Assembly (NCBI GenBank): GCA_029706075.1
Contig: JAINUG010000014.1
Location: 2,738,001-2,802,000 of the forward strand
Length of the DNA: 64,000 nucleotides
Reading direction: 5' to 3'
From: Aldrovandia affinis
Lineage: Eukaryota; Chordata; Actinopteri; Notacanthiformes; Halosauridae
Position numbers and translations under genes: made by a program. The notes beneath the pieces are model-generated. The model worked only from the letters and a program-made list of their open reading frames with translations, searched no databases and had not been told where the DNA came from. Of the stretch, positions 20,286-32,639 are shown in pieces; the stretch's first letter is position 1, and every line of letters begins with the position of its first letter.

Positions 20286-21490
20286 CCCCAATAACCCGCC
20301 CCAATAGCGGACTGCTCCGCCAAGTTTGGATCCAACCACATCATCAAGTACGCAGATGACACAACAGTAGTTGGCCTCATCAGCAACAATGATGAGGAGG
20401 CGTACAGAGAGGAGGTGAAGCAGCTGGCAACCTGGTGCAACGACAACAACCTGGCTCTCAACGTCGACAAGACCAAGGAGCTGGTGGTGGACTTCAGAAG
20501 AGCACCAGCTGACCACCCCCCACTGCTCATCAACAACAGTGCGGTGGAGAGAGTCGGCGTGCACTCGGCGTGCACATCTCGAACAACCTCAGCTGGTCTC
20601 TCAACACGAAGACCATAGCCAAGAAGGCACGGCAACGCCTCTACTTCCTGCGCAGGCTGAGAGACGCCAGAATGCCACGGCCCATCCTCACAACGTTCTA
20701 CAGAGGGGCTGTGGAGAGCATTCTCACCAGCACCATCACAGTGTGGGGAGGGAACTGCACGGAGGCTGAACGAGACTCCCTGCAGCGCACAGTGAGAACA
20801 GCCGAGAAGATCACAGGTGCCCCTCTCCACTCCATCCGGGACATCTACACGAAGCGCTGCAGAAGTAGAGCCAATGGCATCATCAAAGACACCACCCACC
20901 CAGCGCACGGACTGTTCGAGAGGTTACGGTCGGGCAGGCGGTACCGCAGCCTCGCGACAAAGAAACAGACCACCAGATTCCACGACAGCTACTTTCCCCA
21001 AGCTGTCAGAATACTGAATGGACATTAAACTCGAACATAAACACTGCCTCCAGCCCTGCGCCGTGGGCTGAACTGCACTATAATGCTACCTCAATGTGAC
21101 CTAAATGTCGTCGTAAATGTTGCACTGTCCTAACTGGTGTGGAATTGTTGCACTGTTGAGAACAGTCACGCTGCTACTAGTGTCCACCTGCCGTTTCTGT
21201 TTTCTGCACAACAAAACAATACATGCCTGCACCTTATTGTTACCTCAATGTGTTTCTGTTGCACTTTATGTTACTGCACTTTATAAAATGTTACCTCAAT
21301 GTAACCCTCAATGTGACCTTGTTACCTCAATGTGACCTAAATGTTGTGTCGTAAATGTTGCACTGTCTTAACTGTTGTGTAATTGTTGTCTTAATGTTGC
21401 ACTGTTGTAAATCGAAGCGCAATCTCGTTCTTCTACATACTTGTATGTGGCGGAATGACAATAAAAGCAACTCAACTCAACTCAACTCAA
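20286..21490 (+). pseudogene. 5'-truncated non-LTR retrotransposon (RT C-terminus plus 3' UTR)
   Basis: The open frame starts inside the reverse transcriptase palm with KYADDTTVVG (YADD at about 20345-20360). It continues through LALNVDKTKELVVDFRR to about 20555. An 11-bp tandem duplication of GGCGTGCACTC then shifts the frame. The remaining C-terminus (20570-21028) includes VWGGNCTEAERDSLQRTVR and RFHDSYFPQAVRILN. The 3' UTR contains a partial duplication (ACCTCAATGTGACC blocks at about 21090 and 21320). It ends with ACAATAAAAG followed by (CAACT)n. Short tandem tails are usual for the L2/CR1/Rex1 group; the exact clade is not certain. The copy is dead. Confidence 0.88.
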
Positions 21491-21914
21491 CAGGTTTATC
21501 ATTTACGATTTTCTCCAGCCTTGGTGACATGCTTGAATAAAACTAAACTTTCCTTATAATATAACACTCTATAGCCACTTAGGGTTTTTACTTGCAAAAA
21601 CATAACATTCAATATAATACATATTTTTTCATAACTAAATACATAGTTTTAAATTTTTTCCTATGTCCACATCAGAACATTTTTGCTCAGACACTGAGTC
21701 TGGATTCAGTACAGTTATCCATCCAGTTAATGTGAATATCAGGCAGTTTGAAAGGAAAAACTAGCTAGAGAGAGTGAGGCAGTATCTGCCCCTTCTTCTC
21801 AGACAAGAGTCAGTTCCCTCAAAAAAGCTCACAAGCTCTGTGAATTAAGGGAATATGAAATTGCATGGAGGAAAATAATGAATCTTATTACTTATTTTTC
21901 CTCCTTGTTTTAAT

Positions 21915-22095
21915 TTATATTGGGGTGGCACGGTCGTTAAAAGACCCAGGCCGTGCAGGTTCAGATCAGAAGTATGCAGGTTTGATTTCCCAGGTGAGAG
22001 GCTAACTGCTGCTGAAGCACCCAACCTGCACTAATTTAGGAAATACCTAGCGGAACAAGATTGGACAACATATACAAATGTAAGTCATGTAAGTT
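21915..22095 (+). mobile_element. Degraded SINE-like element
   Basis: GCAGGTTTGATTTCCCAGG at about 21977 resembles a Pol III B box. The downstream CACCCAACCTGCACTAATTT ... AATGTAAGTCATGTAAGT resembles the diverged body and tail of fish SINEs. No target duplication was found. Confidence 0.45.
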
Positions 22096-23100
22096 GCCCA
22101 GGATATGTGTATCAGCCAAACAAAGCAATAGTACTACCCCTCCCCCACCATCCCCATCGTCAAACAACAATACATACAGTAGCTCCCGATGTGGACCCCA
22201 GACACAGGACAAGTGCCATAAGACTCCTCAGCATAGTCATTGTAATCACGAAGAATCACACTGCAGCACAGAACAGCTACCTCTAGTCTCTCTCCCTCTA
22301 CCGTCAGCCTCTGATCTATTTATACAGCCGTACGTCTGAAAGTTTGCCAATCCCATCGAAAATAAGCGACCTTCATGCTAACCATATCGCTGTGCAGTCA
22401 AGGACTTAGTGATATAGTCACCCCCCCATCTAAATACTCCACTTGTGTGTCTCGGTGCAGCAGGGGAACAAAAGAATGACATTTTCCCTAGGGTCCCTTG
22501 AGTATGAGCAGTCAGGTCAATATGACCTGTCACTCACCATAGGCCACCCGAATTCTCAGAGTTTAGTCAAGGATTTATATGGTCAAGTTCTACCGGTGAG
22601 AGAGAACAACGATCTGACAATGAATGATTGGAAAACCAGGGTAGATATACTGCAGGGCTGATGATCTAGATGGGAGGCTGGTGTGCAGGAACTGATGACG
22701 GGATTAGCAGCAGGTGAGCAGGATGAGGAGTAACGAGGAGTGATAATTGAATAATAGAATATAATAAAACAATTAACACAAACAATCACGAGGGAAGACA
22801 CAAGACAAAGGAAAAGACGAGACAGGAACAAAGGGAATGTGACAACTTGAAAACAAGCCTTCTGTTATGTGGTTTGTACTCCGTTTCACTGTCTTCCCAG
22901 AATTTCAGGTTTTCCATAACTTCCTCGAGGTAACCTGGGTTACCTGTCACCTTAAGTTAACTGTTACCTGTTTTTCCCAGCTAACTCTGGAAAGCATGCC
23001 CTGTCCAGAGCTTTGTGACAATGCGACTGTAAAAGTGAGCAATAACTGCATCAGTCTAATTGAAAGTTCATCTCTTGATGGGAGGCTTCTGAGAAAATGA
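22096..23100. other. Intergenic, no gene recognised
   Basis: Short open frames only. The purine-rich stretch 22670-22850 (GGAGGCTGGTGTGCAGG, GACGAGACAGGAACAAAGG) resembles the repeat-like DNA at 900-1500, suggesting a shared dispersed repeat family. Confidence 0.4.
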
Positions 23101-23121
23101 GCATCTATATCTATATATATT

Positions 23122-23262
23122 CCATTTAGCAGACTCTTTTATCCAAAGCGACTTACAGTAGTGAATGCATACATTTTTCAGTATATGTGGTCCCAGTGGG
23201 AATTGAACCCACAACCTCAGTGTTGCCAATGCCATGCTCTACCAACTGAGCCACACATAACC
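23122..23262 (-). mobile_element. SINE, same family as the CEL insertion
   Basis: The reverse complement reads as a tRNA-like head (TGTGGCTCAGTTGG, GGTTCAATTCCCAC), then the ACTGAAAAATGTATGCATTC linker and the AAGTCGCTTTGGATAAAAG tail ending TGCTAAATGG. Confidence 0.88.
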
Positions 23263-24090
23263 ACAGTACACAGTACATATCTGGATAGACATATGGTGGT
23301 GTATATGAAATCCATTTCTACTGAAGCAATTCAATTTAATAACATGAACAGCAGTGTCTCACCTGGATTACAGCGTCTGACCTATAACCTTCAGGCCACT
23401 ATGCCACACTGCTGTCTGAATATATTGTAGGCCTATGGAGAAATTATACATTTTAGAAACTGTAAATCAATATTAATTTGTATGCTCTGCTTAAAACTAA
23501 CTTACGAATGATTGTCAGCTAGGTCCAACGCCCAGCATCACAGAAAGCTGAATCAAATTGTCCCATTTGTTTTTGTGTAGCTTTGTACTTGCAGTCAGAC
23601 AATTTTATCAATTACATCACTGTCTTGGCCTAAAGCACAGATTTGACCTAAACTACAAGTTAATTCAATTTATTTGACCTCGCTTCTTTCGTTTTTTCTG
23701 CCGGGACCACGTAGCCGACGCACTTTATGTCTGTACATTCACGTCTGTATCAACACTTGCATCACTTTTCCTCATGAATATGACCATTTATGCCCTAACA
23801 CGAGTATTCCTCGTTCTCATTTCGTTTCATTACGTGCGCATGCGTAGGCTGTCTGAGTCACGCGAAAGCCGACTCACAAGCAACACATCCCTCCACCTTG
23901 GGAAAAACAATAAACATTTTTCAGCTGTATGTGGGCAGGGGAAGTTTTTTTCAGAACTTCACGTTGAAAAAACTGGACTCAAACGTGCGACTTCAATGAA
24001 AAAACAACAGGTTTATATCAGAGTTGGGGTTACTCGGCTTCTCTTCTTTGGAGAACAAGACATTCTGGAACGCTTTGGGATTATTTTTCT
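23263..24090. other. TSC1 5' flank
   Basis: No gene seen. The sequence becomes richer in CpG from about 23690 towards the putative TSC1 promoter. Confidence 0.4.
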
Positions 24091-24178
24091 TTTTCAGTGG
24101 CGGAGGAGTATTGCAGAGGGAGCGGGTGGTAAGGTGTTCAACATGGCGGCGCCCTGCGGAGTGGGGCAATTCTAATTG
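24090..24178 (+). promoter_or_regulatory. tsc1: Putative TSC1 promoter and non-coding first exon with YY1 motif
   Basis: AACATGGCGGCGCC at 24140-24153 is a near-perfect YY1 element, which in many CpG promoters lies just downstream of the start site. Its ATG opens a 10-codon upstream frame (MAAPCGVGQF, stop at 24173-24175). A donor-like G|GTAAAC follows at 24179, with an alternative G|GTAAGG at 24129. This position, 4.3 kb before the TSC1 start codon, suits the 5' non-coding exon known for vertebrate TSC1. The transcription start is inferred. Confidence 0.5.
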
Positions 24179-26642
24179 GTAAACAGGTCTATTTAATTAA
24201 TACATTTCAAATGATTGTAACTGTTTTAGTTGTATATTACGACATGCTTTCAGATTCCGTTTTGTAGTTTAAACTTGTCATGCTCTGTCACCGCTGTGAA
24301 AACGATACTTTGTGTGGCTCTGAACCTAGCTGACTTGCTGACTGTTGAACGCTAGCTAGCTTGCTAGCAGGCGCAGCCAGTTACCTAGCTAACTTAAATG
24401 TTCAACCTTGTTTGTCTTTATTTTGTGGTCTTTATTCTTTAAGTGATAGCCCGCAAGTTGATTATACGCGAATGTAACGTCAACATCTATTTTAGGTTGC
24501 TACTTATTGCGGTAGGCACCGGGATCCGTTTTGATCAGCTGCTTTAGTGGTTAGCTATTTTGCTAGCTATTTAATATATTGATGAATACAAAGCCGTCCC
24601 TGTCGCTGTAATACAGTCTGATCAGATGCATATAAAACTGTCCATGCAGCCAAGGGAGTTGGCTTTTTAGTTGTAACGTTATATGCAGCGTCAATATTCA
24701 AACGCACCAAAAATATAATATGGGCTTGGTACGTGCAGCTGCTTCTCGTTCGGCAGCAAGATTGAAATCGTGATCAGAATGATTCACACGTAATGCTCGA
24801 CGGGACAATAATCTCATTTTCCGTGCGTGGACATACACAATGTCATCGAGTTCGCAACGCGTACAAACATAAGCACTATATGTCAGAGTGACACACCAAG
24901 AAAATGTATTGTGCAAAACAATCGAATTCTTATTAGCATTGTACAGTTAGCCAGCTAGCGTTAAGATTTATGTCAATATTATAATTGCTGTATCCTGTTA
25001 GCTAGAACAATCGTGTAATACATATAATTTTGGTACAACCGCAGGAAAAAATTGAATTAAAATGATCCGAAAAAAATGCTGCCCTTATGTGCGTTATATT
25101 TTCCATTGTGAAAGCTATGGAGCTACCAGGTTGGCTGAAAAGACCAACAAAGGCAAAGCAATACCAAATTCATACCGGCAAACTAAAAAAACTAAGGAAA
25201 ACTACGTGAAACTTGTTCCGCTCTGTTCTGTCGTAAGGGCCGTTTTATGTTCTTGGACAATAGAGGTTTATGCTTAAGCTACTTGCTCCCCTATGTTGGG
25301 AGGAGGCAGCTAAATATCTCATGTATGAGCTAAACTTTCTACTTAACACGAGGTAGCTAGCTAAGTATCTGAATGCATGTGCATTGTGTATGCCTAGTGA
25401 TGTATACTCGGACGTTCTCTATAAAATTGAGGCTTAAGGCCTTGAGGCTTAGGCAATTAGGCAATGTAGTAGCATTTTGCTTCCCCCCCCACCCACCACA
25501 AAGATTTTGAATGGTTATTACTGTATACTCTACACAGCAATGGTTACATTTTTATATAAACATGTTATTACCGTTATTTGTTATTTAACTTATTTTAGGC
25601 CAATGAGTAATTTGACTATACGAATTAATCAAGTTTACTTGAAATTATAATATGGCTACTTTGAAAATGTTGTAGGAAGGGTTGTAAAAGCAACATTCGT
25701 TATAGGACTAGTTATACTTTTCATTTATCAATATCTTCTATGAATGACACTTAAAATGATCTTTTAGTGAATTCAGAATTGGGAGTAGTGAATTCTGGTA
25801 AAGCGTGCATGTAGCTGGCTAACTGTTGTGGCATTGCTGGTGCATACTGATAATGATTGTTGGCAATTATTGCCTAGTAATTTAATGTAATGTTTACTCT
25901 GAAGTCATTTTTTAAATGTATCATTTTTAAAATGGACAGTGATTTGAGTGAGATCTGCATTGAGGTATTCTGTGATTTAGAATCACACCACAATTCATCA
26001 TTTTCACATCATATTACACAACCTGTCTGCAGTTGTAGAGCCCGCTTCTGTGACATTTCACATTTTTCTGGATGTGTATGATCAGTGTATGTACTTATTT
26101 ATATCTGTTCAACTTTTTTTTCTTCTTTTTCTGTGACTCAGCTTAACTGAGGTTATAAATATGTGAAGTCTTTTAAAGTGTGAGGAATTTAGCATCACTC
26201 CAAATAACCCAATTAATAAGAATATAAAAGATGCCAGTATTGGACAGCACCAGACCCTCTAGCCCACAGCGCAGGCGAATAGAAATAGATAGCCTACTAA
26301 CGGTGTTATCTATTGCAAACAGAGCAGTTGCCAAACATGGTGGCTGAGGTGTGTGGGCTCACTTGTGACCTCCGCTTAATTTTTTTTCAATCCTTGAAAC
26401 GGTATTACATAACATTCGAATTCCTTGTGTTCATTTAAATGAAATGTCTGCCTTTCTCATAGAGGGAGGAATGTACGGTCTCAGATATTAAGTTTGCTTC
26501 TGTGGGCATTGTGCGTTGTGCTTGAAGGGAACCTCTGGAGAAGCCAGTAAGAGCTGCAGTATTTAAGTTCAAACACATTTCTACAGTTGGTCAGTGTGGC
26601 TCTCCAAATCCAAGCATTGAAATCTAAACCTGTCACATGGAC

Positions 26643-26644
<2 letters not shown>

Positions 26645-26683
<39 letters not shown>
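26645..26683. repeat. (CA)n microsatellite
   Basis: About 19 uninterrupted CA units. Confidence 0.95.
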
Positions 26684-26686
<3 letters not shown>

Positions 26687-27454
26687 CAGTAGCGTGAAGA
26701 GGGTCATCTGCTAGATTGAAGGACAGTTGAGAGGGCATTTCTTGGGAAGTGTGTGTTAGTGTGTGTAATTCCTCAGCTGAGACTGTCCATCAAGTCCACA
26801 CTATGTGACTGTATCCTGCTGGACACCACTTGGATTTTTACCAGTTTTCTGAAAACAAACAAACAGAAGGAAAATATTATTTTGTGGTGCTTGATTGGGG
26901 AGGATAATCCTGTTGCTGGTTCAGCTGTTTTCATGTGATTTATGGTTTGGATATTGCGACATAGTTCCCCCCACCCCTACTCCAGGGTAAGGTTTGTAAG
27001 GATAGCAGGCCTAACATGTAAACGCTGGATCAAACGTTGTTTTTTCACCCGCCCGCCAATGTCAACCGATAAACGTGGCGCAAGCTGAACGCCATTTTGT
27101 GCGTTGGGTTGTCACCGGTCAGTAAAATCTTTCTACTGTGTTTCGCTGTGCGTCTGGTGACTGATCTGTCATAAGGATGTGAGCACACAAGCCCTCTGGA
27201 TGAGTGAGATCATTGTTTCGGCGTTGCTCAATGGTGAAAGTGGCTTTGGGCGACAGGTCAGACCAGACAGAACTTTGTGCTGAAAATGAGGAGCGAGATG
27301 ATTTGAATGATAGTGACTTGCTTCAGCTTACGTTTTTAAACACATACAATGATGCAGTGTCCGTATGATAGTGTAGTATGTTCATGGCTACATCAGCGCT
27401 GCACTAAACGGGTAGGCGGTGCTTTTGGAGATTTTCGACATAAACCTACAGCTG

Positions 27455-27631
27455 GATGAATGCAGGTTTGATTCCCTGATGGGGCGCTGCCATTGTACCC
27501 TTGAACAAGGTGCTAAACCTGATTTGCTTCAGTAAATATCCAGCTGTGTAAATGGGTTGTATGTAAAGAAATGTCAGCTATGTAAGTCGCTCTAGATGAG
27601 AGTGTCTACTAAATGTCTGTATTGTAATGTA
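27455..27631 (+). mobile_element. SINE of a second fish family
   Basis: B-box-like GCAGGTTTGATTCCC (27462-27476) is followed by the body ACCCTTGAACAAGGTGCTAA, CAGCTGTGTAAATGG, and the tail GTAAGTCGCTCTAGATGAGA ... CTACTAAATG. The tail is the same LINE-derived module as in the other family, but the body differs. The 5' end is uncertain. Confidence 0.75.
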
Positions 27632-28089
27632 CTGTACTAAGACCTGGGATGGCTTGAGCTGCTATTAACTGAGAGTACTGTTTCAATCTCCGCAGTAGGG
27701 AATCTTGCCTGCATTGTTGCTGTGGTACACCGCGGTTCCAGTCTTGCGCGTTGCCATTGATGGAAACTGCCCACCTGTGGTCTCCCGTTTCACAGTGATC
27801 TTTGACGCAAGGGACTGAAGCCATTCTTTTGCCAGTCTTGAGGACAATGCGCATGCTTAAAAATCTAGTAGCACGGAAACCAACTGTTCAAATAAGGAAA
27901 AGGAAACCGGGCAGGGCAGTTAGCGTCGTTGGCAGCAGATGGGTTTCCCATTTCACCTTACAAATTCCACCGAGGCAGTGAACGTCTGCCCTGTTAGCCC
28001 CGATAGGGGAGTAAAGGAACACTGGCGCTTTGGCTGCAGGACGTACAGCTGTGTGAGTGACATGACTCCGCTGTGCCTTTCCAGGAAAC

Positions 28090-28464
28090 CTCCAGCGAGC
28101 CGCCGGACGCCAGCTGCCCTGAAAGGAGCCGCGGGCCACATGCAAATGACGTCGCCGCTCACACCTAACCGCATCCTCGCGTGGCTCGTAGCGCTCGGTC
28201 ACTGCTCACAACGCGACCGCGATCGGGGTGTCGAATAGCCGTGGTTGCCAGGTCTCCTCTGGTCTTACTCGTCCCGGCCCCCGGTCGCTGCTCGGATAAG
28301 GTACCCGGGGTAACCCGGTCTCCTGGTGTTTCCTGTCCCAGCAGCGGTGCCTGGCCCTGGGATCCCCCGCCCCGGACAGGACCCCGGTAGAGCGACAGGT
28401 GCGACCACTCGCCCTGGACAGAGACTTGGGCTCAGCCTCCCGCCCTGCCCCGCCCCTCCACGCC
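28090..28464 (+). promoter_or_regulatory. tsc1: GC-rich island before the TSC1 start codon (5' UTR exon or second promoter)
   Basis: CpG-dense DNA with an exact octamer ATGCAAAT (28140-28147) overlapping a CRE-like TGACGTC (28147-28153). A possible acceptor TTTCCTGTCCCAG at 28341 would start the 5' UTR part of the ATG exon at 28342. Either reading, spliced 5' UTR or alternative promoter, fits the sequence. Confidence 0.45.
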
Positions 28465-29150
28465 ATGGCCAGGGAGCAGCCCAACATTGGGGACCTTCTC
28501 CCCCTCCTGGAGTCCTCCGACCTGCAGAAACTGGACGAAATCAGGGGCCTCATCAATGAGCACCTCAACACAGGTGAAAGCCTTATACAACTCCCAGTGC
28601 AGGCTGAGGTGTCTGCACTGCCTTAGTCACATTTACACTGATCCCAGTACAGGCAGAGCCATCTGTTCAGCCCTATCTTATCGCACGTATACTGGTCCCA
28701 GTATAGTTAGAGCTGTCTGCACAGCCTTAACCTCAGCACATTTGCACACCTCGGTTCAGGTAGATCCTTCTGAAACAGCACTTTTTTGGTCACACTGCAT
28801 GACATAATCACTTCCATGACCCTGTTTGAGCCGGGGATAGTTCCGTCTCATACTTCAATTCACCATGGCAACTGGTTCTGTTCCTTGCCCCTTAGTGTAA
28901 CTGAGAGGTGTGCATTTGTAAGCCTAATTTCACCTGGGTCAGGTGGGCGGACACTGGGACAGTAGCAGAGGAGGTGTTTTTGACGTGAGATCGATGGTTT
29001 GAACAGCTCGCCACTCCTCCCTGTGGAGTAGGAACAGGAAGCACTCTGTGATTCTGGCAGATCGCTGTCCTCTCTCTGACCCACCGCTGGTACCTTTGAA
29101 GAACAAACCAAACCAAACCAAACTTTTTTTGTGTTCCCTCTTGTCTTCAC

Positions 29151-29201
<51 letters not shown>

Positions 29202-32200
29202 GCGCACACGTGTATGTGTGTTGTGTGCATGTGCGTGTGTTGTGTGCGTGTGTTGTGTGCGTGTGTATGTGTTGCGTGCGTGCGTGCCTGTGTGCGTGCG
29301 TGGTGTGTGGGTGTGCCTGTATGTGTGTGCACATTTATATGCAGACCGAGGGTCCGTGCTGCTGAATAGCCTAGTGGATTATTACCTGGAGACTGGCTGC
29401 TCCCAAGCTGTGCAGATCCTGATCTCTGTGAGGGAGCCTCATGACAAGGTGAGCCTCGAACACCGCTGAGAGCCATCTCTAGAGTCACCGACACCACAAT
29501 GCACGTATTTTCCTTCTATCTATACATTCTATTCTTTTCAAACCAAATTGTGGTCTGTTTTTATATTATCTCCCAATTCGAGACTCCCAATCATATTCAA
29601 AGGCCCGTCTCTTCACTGCAGTGTCTTCCATCAGTAGAGCACAGACTGAAACAGTTGCTAGCTGGGCGGTGCTAAGGTTTATTATGACAACCGCATTGCC
29701 GTATATGTGCGTCTGTGCCTATGTGGTGCATGCTGGGATACAGGAGGAGGTTAAACCCTGTTAAGTTCTTGTGAAAGTGTAGTTATGATGAAGGGTCTTG
29801 GTTGGCCATTTTCTTGTCATTCATGACTTAATTTATCAGTGCAACAAGTTTGGACTCTTGCCTGGAAGGATGTTAATGTGTAAGCAGAGAAGTAAATACC
29901 CAGACTTTTATTTTGACACTTCCAACCCATGTATATGCACTCTGGTCTAGTTTTTCAACCTGAATCAATTTATTTAAAAATATTGCAAGCAGCACACTTA
30001 CAGAATATATGAACGGTTTTGAGTCATAGTTGGACAACATGTATGTGTGTGGTAGTGAATGGAAATGTCCATAGTATTGCAGCCTTAGTAACAGCTGTGT
30101 GTGTGTGTGTGCGTGTGCGCGCGCCTGTATGTGTTTGTGTTTGTTTGTGTGCGTGTGTGTGTGTGTATTTGCATGTGTGTGTGCTTGCTTGAACTTGTGT
30201 GTGTATTTGCCTATGTGTGTGCTTGTGGTTGTGCATGTGTGTGTCTTGCGTGTACTTGCGTGCGTGTGTGTGTGTGCACGTGGGGGCGTGCCCGTGTGTG
30301 TGTGCGGGTGTGTGCGTGTGTGCGTGTGTGCGTGTGCTTGTTCCAGCACCTCCTGGATAAGATGTATGAGGGCCTGGGCAGACAGCCCTGTCGGCTGCCC
30401 ACTCTCACCCTGCTGGGCCACGTCGTTCGCAAGCAGCCACCCTGGATCCACAAGATCGCCCGCTCCCCTCTCCTCAACACTCTTCTCAAATGCCTCAAGG
30501 TATGCCGGGTACCGCGATAGGGGTCAAAGGTCGCCAGTGAGTGTACTTTGTTAAAAGGTCGGTGCTTCTCTGCAGGTGTTCTTTCCTAGCGTCTAGGAGC
30601 GTTTAGTTTCCCTCAGCCACCAGGGAGGGTATATGGGCTCTGTTTCCTTCCTGTTAAACCATTTTGTTTTAGATGTATTGATCTGCATTCCTGTGAGTCG
30701 CTGCTCGGGCTGATTTGTTATTCGGTTGTTTCCCCTGGTGACCGTGACAGGCGGACTCTGACGTGGTGGTGCTGATAACTGGAGTCCTGGTGCTGATCAC
30801 CCTCCTACCCATGATCCCACAGCCCGGCAAGCAGCACCTCTATGAGTTCTTCGACATCTTCGGCCGCCTGGCCGCCTGGAACATCAAGAACCCGGGTGCG
30901 TCAGCCAGACTCGGCACGGGAGACCGAGGAGGGGGACTCTCGAGACGGGGCAGTTAAAAAATATATAAAAATAATAATAATAATTTTATATCAATTTGTT
31001 TCAGAGTTTTTTCCCGTTTTTCTCCCAATTTAGTGGCCAATTATACCCTCTATGTATTTCGATTTGCCCAACCCACATTAGTTTGCCATTCGTCTCTATG
31101 AGGCAAGCTAATTCTCAGAGGGCAGCGAACTGCGCCTCCTTTGAGACGGAATTCGCCTACCCATGTTCTGGAGTCACCCTTACACGCTTCTCAGCGAACT
31201 TGTGCCAGCTCACCCTCACCCCTCCCCCTGGGGCGGACAGCCAAACGCTGTCCCTGGTCGGGGCTCCCCACCAGGGCCGGTCTGGTACAGTCTGGTTTCG
31301 AACCTTGACCGTGATAGGCAGCTCACACTCGTAAAGGACCAGCTGATGGTGCATTATACCACTATGCTATCGGAGGCCCCGACGGTGCAGTGGTTTGACC
31401 TTCTCTCCTGTCTGTTTCTCTGGCCCAGGTCACGTGACTGACGTTTACCTGATCCACCTGCACGCCACCGTGTACTCGCTCTTCCACCGGCTCTACGGAA
31501 TGTACCCCTGCAACTTCGTCTCCTACCTCCGCTCCCACTACAGCATGAAGGAGAACGTGGATACCTTTGAGGAGGTCGTGAAGGTGAGCCGTGGGCAGGC
31601 CGCATCAGAGGGTCACGTGACCACATCTCCCGTGGTGTTAGGAGGGGTGGAGTCAAACACCTCTGTAAACGGTTAAAACTGAATGTGTTACAATGGCTCC
31701 CAAGTAGTGCACCCGGCTGAGGTAACTTTGCATTGCTTTTTAATGGGTCTGTTGAAGTTTTTTCAGGTTTTTTGATCTCCCCCAAAATGTCCATTGTGAA
31801 GCACTGTGTCTTAATAAATGGCGTTATGCATACATAAAGATTGATTTATTGATTGATAATGGGCAGTAGTGGAAGGGACACAGTCAGAGGGACTGTCTGC
31901 ATCGCATTTCACGAGAGGGACTCCTCTGGCCAGTGGGTGCTTCTCTGTCTGCACTCTCCCACTGCTGGGACAGGCCTGCAAAGACAATTGGGCTTCCTAA
32001 ACTGGCAGAAAATTAAAAATAATTCAGTGAGAATACATAAACAAATAGGCATAAGAAGGAATGTCGATTGCCTCTAAGCATGCAAACCCAAATAACAAAA
32101 AAAAAAAAAAAAAAAAAAAAAAACTGAAACCAAAATGTAAAATGGCCGACCGTTGTTCCCCTTGTTTCTGCACGTGCTCATTTGTGTTTCGTGTTTGCTT

Positions 32201-32562
32201 TGCAGCCAATGCTGGAACATGTCAGGATTCACCCTGAATTGGTGACTGGAACCAAGGACCACGAGTTGGACCCCACCAGGTGAGAGTGGAGGCCCCCCAC
32301 CACGCCCCGGTAGGGGAAGATAGGGTCGAGGGAGTCTGGATCTCTGTTAAACGTGACATTCTGTCCCCCCTGTCATGCTGCAGGTGGAAGAGGTTTGAGG
32401 TCCACGACATTGTCATCGAATGTGCCAAAGTGTCTCTGGACCCCAAGGAGGCGTCGTGTGAGGAGGGGTACTCCACCATGCCGGAACATTTCTCCACCCA
32501 CATGCAGCTCCGCCCTCTTGACTGCACCACCAGCCCCTACACCGACCTGCATAGCAGCTACG
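28465..32562 (+). CDS. tsc1: TSC1 exons 1-7: N-terminal helical core domain
   Basis: Coding exons are 28465-28573, 29345-29448, 30347-30499, 30751-30895, 31429-31583, 32206-32279 and 32384-32562, residues about 1-306. This is the best conserved part. It includes [46 protein letters not shown] (the hydrophobic helix once proposed as a membrane segment but buried in the HEAT-like solenoid), [20 protein letters not shown] and [13 protein letters not shown]. The human equivalent of this solenoid carries many destabilising disease missense changes. The donor of exon 7 (G|GTCAGC) is weak and runs straight into a CA-repeat tract. Exons 2 and 3 have GT-repeat-rich acceptor regions. Confidence 0.95.
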
Positions 32563-32588
32563 GTCAGCAACACCTGCACCCATATACG

Positions 32589-32639
<51 letters not shown>

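Larger units (their letters stand above)
24179..28090 (+). other. Putative first intron of TSC1
   Basis: AT-rich with no coding resemblance. It holds a (CA)n microsatellite at 26645-26683 and a SINE-like element at about 27455-27631. Confidence 0.45.

Noticed and set aside
22583..22831. CEL signal-peptide exon (MFLSRLFLCLVSS...)
   Set aside because: The hydrophobic start is attractive, but no donor follows in the right place, and the DNA resembles a dispersed purine-rich repeat read on its opposite strand.
24143..24175. Start codon of TSC1 at the MAAPCGVGQF ATG
   Set aside because: It terminates after ten codons, and the conserved N-terminus starts at 28465.
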